Shown: positions 8,763-16,577, numbered from the stretch's first letter. The stretch is 31,076 nucleotides of DNA from Bdellovibrionales bacterium (GCA_005791855.1 SXUH01000401.1:1-31076); one strand, 5' to 3'. Translations and numbers: made by a program. Notes: generated by a model from the letters alone, not told the origin.

Positions 8763-10197
8763 CTTCCTTCCTAACCTTGCTTCTTAGAATTTTCCCCAGG
8801 GGACTCCGGGCGAACTGCTCGACGAGGTAGAACCGCTTGGGAACTTTGTAGTCGGAGAGGCGGGTCCGGAGACTCTCTCTGAGGTCCCGGACGATCGCCT
8901 CGAAGTCTGCTCCCGGACTCAGGAGCTCGAGGTAGGCGACCACTTCCTGTCCGGTGATGGCCGCGGGCTCCGCACCCACCACGCAGTCGCGGATCTGCTG
9001 GTGCTCTTTGATCAGGGCCTCCACCTCCAGCGGGAAGACCTTGGAGCCCCCGACGTTGACGAAGTCCTTCTTCCGTCCCGTGAGGTAGAACCGGCCCTTC
9101 CCGTCCACCTGGACCAGGTCACCGGTGAAGAGCTCCTGGTCCTGTGGGGTGAAGCTGTAGTCTCTTCCGATGAGGTACCCGGAGTAGAGCGCCCGGGAGG
9201 TGACGACGAGCTCTTCTTGCTCGATCCGAAAGCCCATCCCCTGGATGGGTTTTCCGACGGAGCCGTAGGCGAGGTCCCGGGGATCGGGCTGGAGGTTCAG
9301 GCAGATCACTCCGATCTCCGCGAGGCCATAGCCCTGCTTGATGGAGACCCCGAAGCGCTCGAAGAAGCTCTCGGCCGTCGCCTCGGAGAGGGCCGCGCTT
9401 CCGCAGAACGGGAGGCGCAGGCTCGAGAGGTCGTAGCTCTGTTTCTTTATGAGCTTCAGGCAGAGTTCGTAGAAGCTCGGGACGGAGCTGAAGAAGGTGA
9501 TCTTCTCCCGCTCGATGGTTCCGAGGATGCTGGTGGGAGCGGCGAGCTCCGGGGCCGTGATGAAGAGCGTGCCTCCCGCGAGGAGCGTGGGGAGGGTCAG
9601 GCAGTCGATGCCGTGGGAGTGGGACAGGGGGACCGCGCAGAGAGTCCGGTCCGCGGCGGTGAGGCCAAGGGACACTGTTAAGCCCAGGGCCCGGTCGTAG
9701 ACGGCGTCGTGGGTGAGGAGGATGCCCTTCGGCTCGCCCGTCGATCCGGAGGAGAACTGGATCATCCCAATGGACGCGAGCTCGGGCACAGTCTGCTGGC
9801 CCTGGAGGCGGTCGCTCAGGATCGCACCCCGGGGGGCGACCTCGAGGACGGAGGTCCCTTGCAGCTGGAGCAGTCCCGCGGTCGTCACCAGGTGGTGGCG
9901 GCCACCGAAGTTCGAGAGGATCTTCAGGAGCTCCTCTTCTTTATAGCTCGGATCGAGGGGCACGAAGCAGGCACCCGTCTTCCCGGCGGCGAGCAGGGTG
10001 GCGACGAAGGCCGGGTTGTTCCCGACGTAGCAGCCCACCACCGACCCGGGGCCGACCTCGTGTTCCTGGAGCACCTGGGCCAGCGCCGCACTCCGTTCAC
10101 ACAGTTCCTGGTAGGTCAGGGCCTGGGCCCCGAGCCGGAGAGCGATCTTCTCCGGTGCCTTAGATGAAATTTGCTCTACGCTCGTCCACAGTTTCAT
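8737..10197 (-). CDS. AMP-forming acyl/aryl/amino acid ligase (ANL superfamily)
   Basis: A 486-aa adenylating enzyme with the P-loop-like FSSGSTGEPKG (about 148-158), PLSHSHGID, GYGLAEIG, the hinge region FYLTGRKKDFVNVGG and a C-terminal catalytic Lys context (SPLGKILRSK). It activates a carboxylic acid as an acyl-AMP and passes it to CoA or a carrier thiol. The ACP two genes upstream is the natural acceptor, making this a free-standing loading pair. It is too short to contain a carrier domain of its own. Three nt separate it from the beta-helix gene, and only a weak Shine-Dalgarno is visible, so translation is probably coupled. Substrate cannot be read from the sequence. In the cluster it could load a side-chain acid or an amino acid for the P450 to oxidise (inference). 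Confidence 0.88.
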   Translation of the reverse strand: MKLWTSVEQISSKAPEKIALRLGAQALTYQELCERSAALAQVLQEHEVGPGSVVGCYVGNNPAFVATLLAAGKTGACFVPLDPSYKEEELLKILSNFGGRHHLVTTAGLLQLQGTSVLEVAPRGAILSDRLQGQQTVPELASIGMIQFSSGSTGEPKGILLTHDAVYDRALGLTVSLGLTAADRTLCAVPLSHSHGIDCLTLPTLLAGGTLFITAPELAAPTSILGTIEREKITFFSSVPSFYELCLKLIKKQSYDLSSLRLPFCGSAALSEATAESFFERFGVSIKQGYGLAEIGVICLNLQPDPRDLAYGSVGKPIQGMGFRIEQEELVVTSRALYSGYLIGRDYSFTPQDQELFTGDLVQVDGKGRFYLTGRKKDFVNVGGSKVFPLEVEALIKEHQQIRDCVVGAEPAAITGQEVVAYLELLSPGADFEAIVRDLRESLRTRLSDYKVPKRFYLVEQFARSPLGKILRSKVRKEDVISTSDR

Positions 10198-10200
10198 GAG

Positions 10201-11391
10201 TTACTTCTTGAGAAAGGCTTCGGGGATGGCGTGGAGCCGTCCCTGGTTCGAGATGAGGTGCTGGCCCTCGCGCTGCGGGACCTCGTCGATCATGTTCTTG
10301 TTGATGACGGTCGTCCGATTGGGGATCATCCTGCCGGGTTTGAAGATGAGGCCCGCGCCGATGGAGCAGTCGTCGCCCACCGCGCTGGCGAGGAACTTGT
10401 GGAAGGTTTCCCTCTTCCCCTCGCCGAGGTCGATGGTCGCCCAGTCCTTGAAGAAGTCGAAGTCGGAGAAGCCCGTGGCCCCGCCGACGAAGGTCCGGTC
10501 CCCGATCACGCAGTTCACGAGGAGCTGGGTGAAGATCATGCAGTCCTCGCCGATCAGGGCGTTGAAGAGGTTCGCGGTGGTGAGGAAGGTCCCCGCGCCG
10601 ATGGAGGAGAGTTTCACCGAGGAGTTCTCGCGGACGGTGGCGTTCTTCCCAACCCAGCTCGCCCGGAGGTAGCAGTAGGGCCCGATCTCCACGCCGTCTT
10701 CGACCACGCAGCCCTCGAGCACGGCCGTGGGATGGATGCGGCAGCCGCGGCCAATGCGGTTCATGCGCTTCGCGAGGGAGGGCCTACTGGTGAGGAACTC
10801 GAGGAGCTTCTGCGGGAGGAAGGCCTTGAGCGCCTCGACGGAGCCGAGGGTGAACTCGCGGTTGGCGAGCGACCCCGCCAGAAGGTAGGCGCTCCAGTCA
10901 TCCACCTCCACTCCCACAAGAGAGTTCACCGGGATGAAGGTATCGGGTTTCTTCAAGATGGCCGGGGGGAGGCCCGAGGGAACTCGCAGGAGCTCCGGCG
11001 TCTCCAGGGTCACGGGAACGCACTGGTCGGTCCGCTGTCCGGGCCGGAGATAGAAGAGCTTGAGCGGCACGCTGGCCTCGTCCGCGGTGGAACTGAAGAC
11101 GAGCAGGGCCCGTTTCTGGACGTGGCACTGGAGCGATCTCTCCGAGCCCCGGGCCGCTGCGACGAAGGCCTTGAGCAAGCCGCGGCTCAGGTAGCTCGCG
11201 GCGGAGCAGACGAGAGCTTCTCCGGTGAGGCCCGCGAGCTCGCCGGCGTCGCACGCCTGCACCACAAGGCCAAGCTCTCTGGCCTGGGCCGTCAGCCGGT
11301 CCAGGAGGCTCACGCCGTTGAGCCTCATCGCCTCGGCCGGTCGCCGCCAGGGTTCGAGGAGGCCCGCGGTCTTCACCAGGTAGAGCTTCAT
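10201..11391 (-). CDS. Left-handed beta-helix (hexapeptide repeat) protein, acyltransferase-like
   Basis: A 396-aa protein. Residues about 195-360 show imperfect hexapeptide repeats (IGRGCRIHPTAVLEGCVVEDGVEIGPYCYL, given here as positions about 200-229, then further turns to IGAGLIFKPGRMI) typical of trimeric beta-helix acyltransferases and of the C-terminal half of GlmU-like proteins. Residues 1-190 (MKLYLVKTAGLLEPWRRP...) resemble a degenerate nucleotidyltransferase-type domain, but I see no clear nucleotide-binding signature. ATG 11391 overlaps the TGA of the ACP gene (ATGA). Standing between the ACP and AMP-ligase genes, it may move the ACP-bound acyl group onto an amine or hydroxyl of the beta-lactam (inference). 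A purely structural role is the alternative. Confidence 0.7.
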   Translation of the reverse strand: MKLYLVKTAGLLEPWRRPAEAMRLNGVSLLDRLTAQARELGLVVQACDAGELAGLTGEALVCSAASYLSRGLLKAFVAAARGSERSLQCHVQKRALLVFSSTADEASVPLKLFYLRPGQRTDQCVPVTLETPELLRVPSGLPPAILKKPDTFIPVNSLVGVEVDDWSAYLLAGSLANREFTLGSVEALKAFLPQKLLEFLTSRPSLAKRMNRIGRGCRIHPTAVLEGCVVEDGVEIGPYCYLRASWVGKNATVRENSSVKLSSIGAGTFLTTANLFNALIGEDCMIFTQLLVNCVIGDRTFVGGATGFSDFDFFKDWATIDLGEGKRETFHKFLASAVGDDCSIGAGLIFKPGRMIPNRTTVINKNMIDEVPQREGQHLISNQGRLHAIPEAFLKK

Positions 11392-11609
11392 GAATTTTCC
11401 GAGATGATCTTTTCGAGGTCGGAGACGGTGTTCACCGGATGGCCCTCGGCGGCCTTCTCGCCCAGATCGATGCCCCATTCTTCGGAGAAGAACACGACGA
11501 GCTCGATGAGCTTCATGCTATCGAGTCCCAGGGTGGTCCGGAGGTGGTCGGAGCCCTTCACCTCTTTCTTGGAAGAGAGGCGTTGCAGCTCGCGGATGAG
11601 GTCTTTCAT
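11388..11609 (-). CDS. Free-standing acyl carrier protein
   Basis: A 73-aa acidic protein with LGLDSMKLIELVVFF; Ser31 in the D-S-M motif is the expected phosphopantetheine site. Helix II (SMKLIELVVFFSEEW) and the length match ACP/PCP carriers. It lies 12 nt after the P450 gene and overlaps the beta-helix gene by 4 nt. With the AMP-ligase it forms a discrete loading module. P450s that act on carrier-bound amino acids or acyl chains are well known, which makes the adjacent P450 a plausible partner (inference). No phosphopantetheinyl transferase is present in the window. Confidence 0.88.
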   Translation of the reverse strand: MKDLIRELQRLSSKKEVKGSDHLRTTLGLDSMKLIELVVFFSEEWGIDLGEKAAEGHPVNTVSDLEKIISENS

Positions 11610-11621
11610 CCTTAGATTGTT

Positions 11622-12965
11622 TCAGAGAGTACCCGGAGGTGAAACGGGGTAAATTTTTGCCCGCACGCGGAACTTCGGTTTCATGGTGACCAGGGCCTCG
11701 TACCGCTCCTCCGGCAGGTGGTCCGTGGCGAAGTCGAATCTCTGACAAAAATGCCGGACTACTGACAGCATCTGCACCAGGGCGAAGGAGGCCCCGATGC
11801 AGGAGCGGGTTCCGGCGGAGAAGGGGATGTAGCTCCCCGGCAGGGAGTTCACCGGATCCGAGGGATCGTCGTGGCGCTCGGGTCTGAGCTCCGAGGCACC
11901 GAGGTGGACCTTCTCCGAGCGGTGGATCCCGATGAGGTTGATCATCAGGAACTCTCCTTTCCGGATCTGCCTCCCGTCGAGGCTCAGGTCCTCCAGCACC
12001 GTCCGGCTGAGGAGGTAGACCGGCGGGTAGACCCGGAGGACTTCCTTGATCAGATTCGTTGTGTACGGCATCTGGGTTTCGTACTGCTCGGTGGAGGCCC
12101 GGGCCTCGGCGGTCACCCTGTCCCTGATCGCCGGGTGCTTCAGCAGGGTGTAGAAGATCCAGGTGAGGGCGGAGGCACTGGTCTCGTGGCCCGCGACGTA
12201 GATCCCCATGGCCTCGTTTCTGATGGCCACGGCGTCGAGGGTCTGGTCGTCGTTCCGGAAGACCTCCAGCAGGTGGTCGATCATGAGCTTGCGCTCCTCC
12301 TGCGAGCTCGCGAGGTGGGCCTGCCTTGAGGAGATGATGGTCGAGATGGTGTGGTCGATCTTCCCCAGGATCTTCCGGGCCCGGGCCCGGCCCGGGGTCC
12401 ACACCCACGGCGGGAGGGGTGCGGGTTGCAGGGTCTCCCCGAGGACGAACTTGTTCATGTAGCCGATGTCCCGCGCGAGCTCCCCGGTGCTCTGGCCCTG
12501 GCCGAAGAGGACCTTGCTCACCAGTTCCTGGTTTAGCGTCTCCAGGAGTGTGTTGAACTCGATCTCCCCGGCCCTGAGCTTCGCGAACTCCGCCACCACC
12601 AGGTCGTCGATGACGCCGCGGAAGAGGCGGACGTGGGCGGGCCTGAAGACCGGGATCATCTTCTTCTTGCGCTTGTTGTGGAGCTCGTTCTCGGCGGTGA
12701 GGAGGCCTTCCCCCAGGAACTTCTTGGCGAAGTGGTTGAGGATGGGTCCCTGGGCGAGCTTGCCGGAGAGGTTCACCAGCACCTCCTGCGCGAGGGCCGG
12801 GTCGTTGATCAGGACGAAGGACTTTCCGAGGAGGTTCAGGCGCTGGAGCTTGTGCGGCCGCTCCGTGGAGGCGGTGAGGAAACCGACGATCCCCAGGCGC
12901 AGAAGCGAGTAGAGGTTCCCCACCACGGGGACCCGGGAGAGGCTTGGGATCCCGCCGGGTTTCAT
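11622..12965 (-). CDS. Cytochrome P450 monooxygenase
   Basis: A 447-aa protein with all P450 landmarks: I-helix AGHETSASAL (258-267), K-helix EVLR (308-311), the PERH meander (about 362) and the heme loop FSAGTRSCIG with axial Cys389. There is a short hydrophobic N-terminus but no convincing membrane anchor. Overall it looks like the CYP102/CYP4-like bacterial branch, but without a fused reductase. ATG 12965 overlaps the stop of the crotonase gene by 4 nt. Redox partners are not encoded nearby. Possible roles are oxidation of the ACP-bound acid or oxidation of the beta-lactam nucleus, and the sequence cannot decide between them. Confidence 0.93.
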   Translation of the reverse strand: MKPGGIPSLSRVPVVGNLYSLLRLGIVGFLTASTERPHKLQRLNLLGKSFVLINDPALAQEVLVNLSGKLAQGPILNHFAKKFLGEGLLTAENELHNKRKKKMIPVFRPAHVRLFRGVIDDLVVAEFAKLRAGEIEFNTLLETLNQELVSKVLFGQGQSTGELARDIGYMNKFVLGETLQPAPLPPWVWTPGRARARKILGKIDHTISTIISSRQAHLASSQEERKLMIDHLLEVFRNDDQTLDAVAIRNEAMGIYVAGHETSASALTWIFYTLLKHPAIRDRVTAEARASTEQYETQMPYTTNLIKEVLRVYPPVYLLSRTVLEDLSLDGRQIRKGEFLMINLIGIHRSEKVHLGASELRPERHDDPSDPVNSLPGSYIPFSAGTRSCIGASFALVQMLSVVRHFCQRFDFATDHLPEERYEALVTMKPKFRVRAKIYPVSPPGTL

Positions 12966-13717
12966 TTAGTTTCTTTCAGGATGTTCTTGAAGTGCTTCTC
13001 CCCGCTCTTGGCCATGAAGGAATCCACGTGGGCCTTCGCCGCGAGGGGCCTAATGGCGTCGAGGTCGTCGATGAAGCGCTGGTTCTGGATGGACTTGGTG
13101 AGGGTGAAGGGGATCGCCGGGTAGGCGGCGTAGGCCCGCGCCTTGGCGAGGGCCCGCTCCAGGAGCTCGGGGACTTCGCAGGTTTCGTCCATGAGGCCCA
13201 GCTCGACGGCCCGGGAGGAGCTGATCTCCCCGCAGTCGATCACGTACCGGAGCATGAGGGCCCGGCCCAGCATCCGCTCGAGGATGATGGCCCCGAGCGG
13301 GCAGGCCACTCCGTTCTTCAGCTCCGGCATGGCGATGCTGCTCCGGTGCGAGCCGATGCGGTAGTCACCCATGAGGGCGACTTGCAGGCCCTGGCCGATG
13401 GCGAAGTGGTCGATGGCCACCACCAGCGGCTTGGAGAAGGCGAGGATACAGACGTAGAGGTCGATGATCTCGAGGAGGTACTCGCGGATGACGTCGACTT
13501 CGTTGAGCTTACTCACGTCTTTGAAGTCGCCCCCCACGCTGAAGGAGCGGTCGATCCCTCCGGTCAGCACCGCGCTCCTGACCTTCGGGTCGCGGCCGGT
13601 GGCGTCCAGGAGCTGCATGAGCTCCTGGGTCATGCGCCGGGAGAAGGGATTCTCTTTCTTCTCGTGGTTGAGCTGGATGAGAAGGAGGGAGTCGTCTATG
13701 AGCTGGGTCTTGAGCAT
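12962..13717 (-). CDS. CarB-like carboxymethylproline synthase (crotonase superfamily)
   Basis: A 251-aa crotonase, the same length class as CarB (250 aa). Besides the crotonase fold it has segments I recall from CarB/ThnE: NPFSRRM (23-29), RSFSVGGDF (57-65), IDLY (85-88), AIGQGLQVALM (106-116), MPELKNGV (130-137), AAYPAIPF (197-204) and a C-terminal HFKNILK (CarB ends HFKNVLGKK). Glu132 matches catalytic Glu131 of CarB and Gln112 matches Gln111. Met108 of CarB is Gln109 here and Trp79 is Tyr80, so the substrate pocket may differ. Expected reaction: decarboxylation of malonyl-CoA (or a homologue) to an enolate, attack on P5C, then thioester hydrolysis to carboxymethylproline. GAGGA lies upstream of ATG 13717, 8 nt after the carboxyltransferase stop. 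An ordinary enoyl-CoA hydratase is less likely given these motifs and the CarA-like neighbour. Confidence 0.87.
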   Translation of the reverse strand: MLKTQLIDDSLLLIQLNHEKKENPFSRRMTQELMQLLDATGRDPKVRSAVLTGGIDRSFSVGGDFKDVSKLNEVDVIREYLLEIIDLYVCILAFSKPLVVAIDHFAIGQGLQVALMGDYRIGSHRSSIAMPELKNGVACPLGAIILERMLGRALMLRYVIDCGEISSSRAVELGLMDETCEVPELLERALAKARAYAAYPAIPFTLTKSIQNQRFIDDLDAIRPLAAKAHVDSFMAKSGEKHFKNILKETK

Positions 13718-13725
13718 GGGGTCCT

Positions 13726-15132
13726 CTAGTTGATGCGGGCGCTGACGTCGCTTGCCTCCACCGGCGCTCCTCCGAGGAAGCCATCGATGAGGTAGGCCAG
13801 TTCCGACAGGCTTACGGTTTTATCAATTGTTCCAAAGTTAATCAGGTCTTGCAACCGTGGTAAGTGTTTGCTCTTGGTCTCTTCCCAGTCGGCCCGGAGG
13901 GATGGTTTGGACTGCACCACTCGGTCGAGCAGCGAGTCGCTCATGATCCCCAGGGAGCTGTCTTCCAGAGCGAGGAACCCCAGAGAGCCGTGGGACGGCG
14001 GGAGCGCGAACATGCCACTTCCACCGAAGGACCGTTTGAGGAGAAGGCCGAGCTTGGGGTGCGGATACTCGACGAGCTTCTCCACCAGGTCGATGGAAGC
14101 GAGGAGGATGTCCCGGTCGCTCTCCACCTGCCGCGGATCTCCCCCCGGGCTGTCGATGCCGGAGACGAGGGGGAGCCCCAGGGTGCGGAAGACCTGCAGG
14201 GCCATCTCGTAGCGCCGGACCATGGCGCGGTTGATGACGTTCTCCGGGTTCTTCAGCGGCTGGAGGATCGCTCCGAAGAGCTGGTGGTTCTTCTTCATGA
14301 GGTAGGTCTTCCCGACCTGGGAGAGCTCCGGGAAGATCTCGAAGGCGTCGTCGCAGAGGACCTCGAGGAAGCGGTGGTGCTCGTCCAGGGCCTTGGGGAA
14401 AACCGTGGCCCGGTCTTTTTTCTGCAGGGCCGAGAGGTGCTGGAGCTGGGGCTTACTTTTCCTATAGGAGAGGAAGTGCAGGAGCCCGTTGAGGCGGGCG
14501 ACGACGGAGTCGAAGTCCCGGTAGGCTTCCTGGATGAGCTCGTTGGTCTGCCACTGGTGCCCGGCCGAGGCGTAGTCCTTGTACTCCAGCTGGGGTTTGT
14601 CGGCGTCGCCGTAGAACTTCTTGATGATGGAGGGCCCGGTGAGGTTCAGGAGCGTGTCCTCGGCACTGGTGAGGCGGAAGGTTCCCTGGGCGAAGAACAC
14701 GGCCCCGGCCCCGAGGCATTTCTCATCGGCGATGGTGACGAGGAGGTGTTTCTTCCGGAGCCGGAAGAGCTCGGGCATGATCCCCCAGATGGGGTCGAAG
14801 ATGGTCCGGTCATGGGTGATGCGCACCCCACCGGTGCGAAGGTACAAGACGTACACGGCCCGCTCCTCGAGGCAGGCCTCGGTGATGGCCTTCTTGAACA
14901 GCCCGAGGTTCGGGTTATCGTAGGTGCCCCCTCTCACTGCCGGCACGGAGATGGAAAAGTAGCAGGCCCTGAAGGCGTCCTCACCGTAGCAGCGGAAGTG
15001 CCGGATGGTCTGGTTACTGGTTGAGAGGAGGGGGGCACGGAGCTCTTCTACCCTGCGGTAGCCAGACAGCAGAGCGCGGGCCTCTTGGGAGAGGTCCGGG
15101 CCTTCATCCAGGTCGATGTAGTTCCAGTTCAT
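13726..15132 (-). CDS. Carboxyltransferase-domain protein (ACC/PCC beta-like)
   Basis: A 468-aa protein with two crotonase-like halves. The first has YLRTGGVRI, then ADEKCLGAGAVFFA and NLTGPSIIKKFYG, matching the ...LTGP..V... signature of biotin-dependent carboxyltransferases. The second has LGLPLVSGIDSPGGDP and LLLKRSFGGSGMFAL, matching the ..PLV.LVDTPGF.P.. and K..GGA segments. Somewhat shorter than typical acyl-CoA carboxylase beta chains (about 510). First gene of the operon; ATG 15132 has GGAGG four bases upstream. It may make malonyl- or methylmalonyl-CoA for the CarB-like enzyme, but needs a biotin carboxylase and carrier protein from elsewhere in the genome. Decarboxylase or other acyl-transfer activity is possible. 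Confidence 0.8.
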   Translation of the reverse strand: MNWNYIDLDEGPDLSQEARALLSGYRRVEELRAPLLSTSNQTIRHFRCYGEDAFRACYFSISVPAVRGGTYDNPNLGLFKKAITEACLEERAVYVLYLRTGGVRITHDRTIFDPIWGIMPELFRLRKKHLLVTIADEKCLGAGAVFFAQGTFRLTSAEDTLLNLTGPSIIKKFYGDADKPQLEYKDYASAGHQWQTNELIQEAYRDFDSVVARLNGLLHFLSYRKSKPQLQHLSALQKKDRATVFPKALDEHHRFLEVLCDDAFEIFPELSQVGKTYLMKKNHQLFGAILQPLKNPENVINRAMVRRYEMALQVFRTLGLPLVSGIDSPGGDPRQVESDRDILLASIDLVEKLVEYPHPKLGLLLKRSFGGSGMFALPPSHGSLGFLALEDSSLGIMSDSLLDRVVQSKPSLRADWEETKSKHLPRLQDLINFGTIDKTVSLSELAYLIDGFLGGAPVEASDVSARIN

Positions 15133-15156
15133 GGGTCCTCCGGTACCCCGGATTTT

Positions 15157-15173
15157 TGCAAGCAGGGTGCCAA
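15157..15173 (-). promoter_or_regulatory. Sigma54 (-24/-12) promoter of the beta-lactam-like operon
   Basis: The minus strand reads TTGGCACCCTGCTTGCA: TGGCAC, 5 nt, TTGCA. The GG (15171-15170) and GC (15159-15158) dinucleotides are exactly 10 bp apart, as RpoN promoters require. Start would be near 15146, leaving a leader of about 14 nt that holds the GGAGG of the first gene. This implies an activator ATPase bound upstream, not seen in the window. Confidence 0.62.
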
Positions 15174-15204
15174 GCTCTCGGGCCCCTGGCCTCCACTGGA
15201 TCCC

Positions 15205-15218
15205 CCCAGGGCCCTGGG
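15205..15218. repeat. Perfect 14-bp palindrome in the operon/proC intergenic region
   Basis: CCCAGGGCCCTGGG is an exact inverted repeat, centred about 65 bp upstream of the predicted sigma54 start. It could be an activator or repressor site. In GC-rich DNA it may also be chance. Confidence 0.35.
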
Positions 15219-15241
15219 CCCGTAGACAGGTGTCAAGATTC

Positions 15242-15270
15242 TGGACATTGCACGCAACCCCCAATAGGAT
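15242..15270 (+). promoter_or_regulatory. Sigma70-type promoter for proC
   Basis: TGGACA (15242-15247), 17-bp spacer, TAGGAT (15265-15270). Predicted start about 15277. It lies back to back with the sigma54 element of the divergent operon. Confidence 0.45.
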
Positions 15271-15295
15271 AGAGACCTCTATGGGAGATGGGTCT

Positions 15296-16081
15296 ATGAA
15301 TGTTCTCGTTCTCGGCGCTGGGAAAATGGTAGAGGCCATCCTCCTTGGCCTTAAAAAAAATCAGGACCTCTCAAGCTGGCAGATCTACTCACCCTCCGGG
15401 ACCAGCGCCGAGCTCCTCGCCCGGAAAGTCGGGGCTTCTCCGGTCAAAGACCTCGGGTCGGTGAAGGATCCCTCCTGGATCCTCGTGGGCTGCAAGCCCC
15501 AGCAACTCAAGGACCTGAAGCTCACCCTCGCGGGGAGGTTCAAGGATTCTCTCTTCGTGAGTGTGCTCGCTGCCATCGACGAAGAAGCCCAGCTCAAGGA
15601 ACTCGAGGCCCGGCGCTTAGTCCGAGTGATGCCAAGCCTCGCCACCCAGTACGGCGAAGGGGTGAGTCTTCTGAGCTCCACCTCCGCCCGGGACCGCCTT
15701 CCGGAGTTCAAGACCCTCTTCGGCGGCCTCGGCACGGCCCTGGTGGTCTCGGAGCGAGAGCTCGACGAGCTCACCATCCTCACGGCGTCGGCCACGGCAC
15801 TTTTCTACGAGTTCAGTCAGAACCTCTTCGAGGCCTTCGATTCTCTCACCGCCCCAGACCGCGAAGCCCTGGTGCGCCAGGTGCTCACCGGCTCCGGCGT
15901 GAGTGCCAAGGAATCCTCTCTGCCACTCTCGGAGATGATCAAGCAGGTCACCTCCGAAGGGGGAGTGACCATCGCCGTCCTGGAGAACTGGCGACGGAAC
16001 GGGTTCAAGGGCCTGATCAAGGCCGGGGTGGCCGCGGGGAAGCTGCGCTCCGAAGAGTTAAAGAAACTCATTCGAGGCTAA
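15296..16081 (+). CDS. proC: Pyrroline-5-carboxylate reductase
   Basis: Reduces P5C to proline with NAD(P)H. The protein is 261 aa, with the Rossmann GAGKMVEAIL at the N-terminus, VGCKPQQLK, VRVMPSLATQYGEG and the C-terminal dimer region TGSGVSAKESSLPLSEMIKQVTSEGGVT; length is normal. I chose ATG 15296 (MNVLVLGAGK, with GGGAG eight bases upstream) over the in-frame ATG at 15281, which would add five residues before the Rossmann strand. It diverges from an operon containing a P5C-using CarB-like enzyme, and putA lies beyond that operon, so all three P5C enzymes sit together. Its stop is overlapped by 14 nt by the convergent lipoprotein gene. Confidence 0.9.
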   Translation: MNVLVLGAGKMVEAILLGLKKNQDLSSWQIYSPSGTSAELLARKVGASPVKDLGSVKDPSWILVGCKPQQLKDLKLTLAGRFKDSLFVSVLAAIDEEAQLKELEARRLVRVMPSLATQYGEGVSLLSSTSARDRLPEFKTLFGGLGTALVVSERELDELTILTASATALFYEFSQNLFEAFDSLTAPDREALVRQVLTGSGVSAKESSLPLSEMIKQVTSEGGVTIAVLENWRRNGFKGLIKAGVAAGKLRSEELKKLIRG

Positions 16082-16577
16082 AGGCCGCCTTCTCTTTGCT
16101 CAGTTCCTGGTAGAGCTCGCTCTGGCAGAAAGTTGACTGGACGTAGCTCAGGCACCGGTTGGTGGCCTTGTCGGATTTCTTCTTGTTCATGAGCTCTCTC
16201 TGGGCCTTCGAGAGGCCCACGAGGTTCTCCCGCATGAGGTCGTCCACGTAGTCGCAGATGCAGCTCTGGTCGCAGGTCTTGATGAGCTGGTCGACGTCCT
16301 TCGGACTATCGAGCATGTCTTCCATGTCGGCCTGGACCACCTCCATCCGGGGCCTGATGGTGGTGAGGAGGAGGGACGCTTCGTCGGTGGTCGGGACGCA
16401 GGGAAGCGGGGCCATCTCCCGGTCGAAGATCTTGGTCAAAAGCTGGGTCCCGAGGATGAGCTCGCCCTTGGAAAATTCTTTCGCCACGGTGGGGATCACC
16501 GGGGCCTTCGGCGCGGTCGACTCTTTATTGTGAGCGCAGGAAACGAGGGTCAGAAGGAGGAGAATTTTCAGGGACAT
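16068..16577 (-). CDS. Small lipoprotein, unknown function
   Basis: A 169-aa protein with a short signal peptide ending in lipobox LVSC (Cys14), followed by AHNKES, so it should be lipidated and exported. The mature protein is charged and helical, with several Cys (PLPCVPT, CDQSCICDYV, NRCLSYVQ, TFCQSELY) that could form disulfides. The start at 16577 was chosen for the lipoprotein signal; the frame is open upstream to 16628 but that would put 17 residues before it. The gene overlaps the end of the NodB deacetylase gene by 10 nt, so the two are likely co-expressed. Family not recognised. Confidence 0.75.
   Translation of the reverse strand: MSLKILLLLTLVSCAHNKESTAPKAPVIPTVAKEFSKGELILGTQLLTKIFDREMAPLPCVPTTDEASLLLTTIRPRMEVVQADMEDMLDSPKDVDQLIKTCDQSCICDYVDDLMRENLVGLSKAQRELMNKKKSDKATNRCLSYVQSTFCQSELYQELSKEKAAFSLE

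Noticed and set aside
15231..15236. TTGACA on the minus strand as a sigma70 -35 box for the biosynthetic operon
   Set aside because: No -10-like sequence lies 16-18 bp downstream; the region is G/C only. The sigma54 element nearer the gene is far better.
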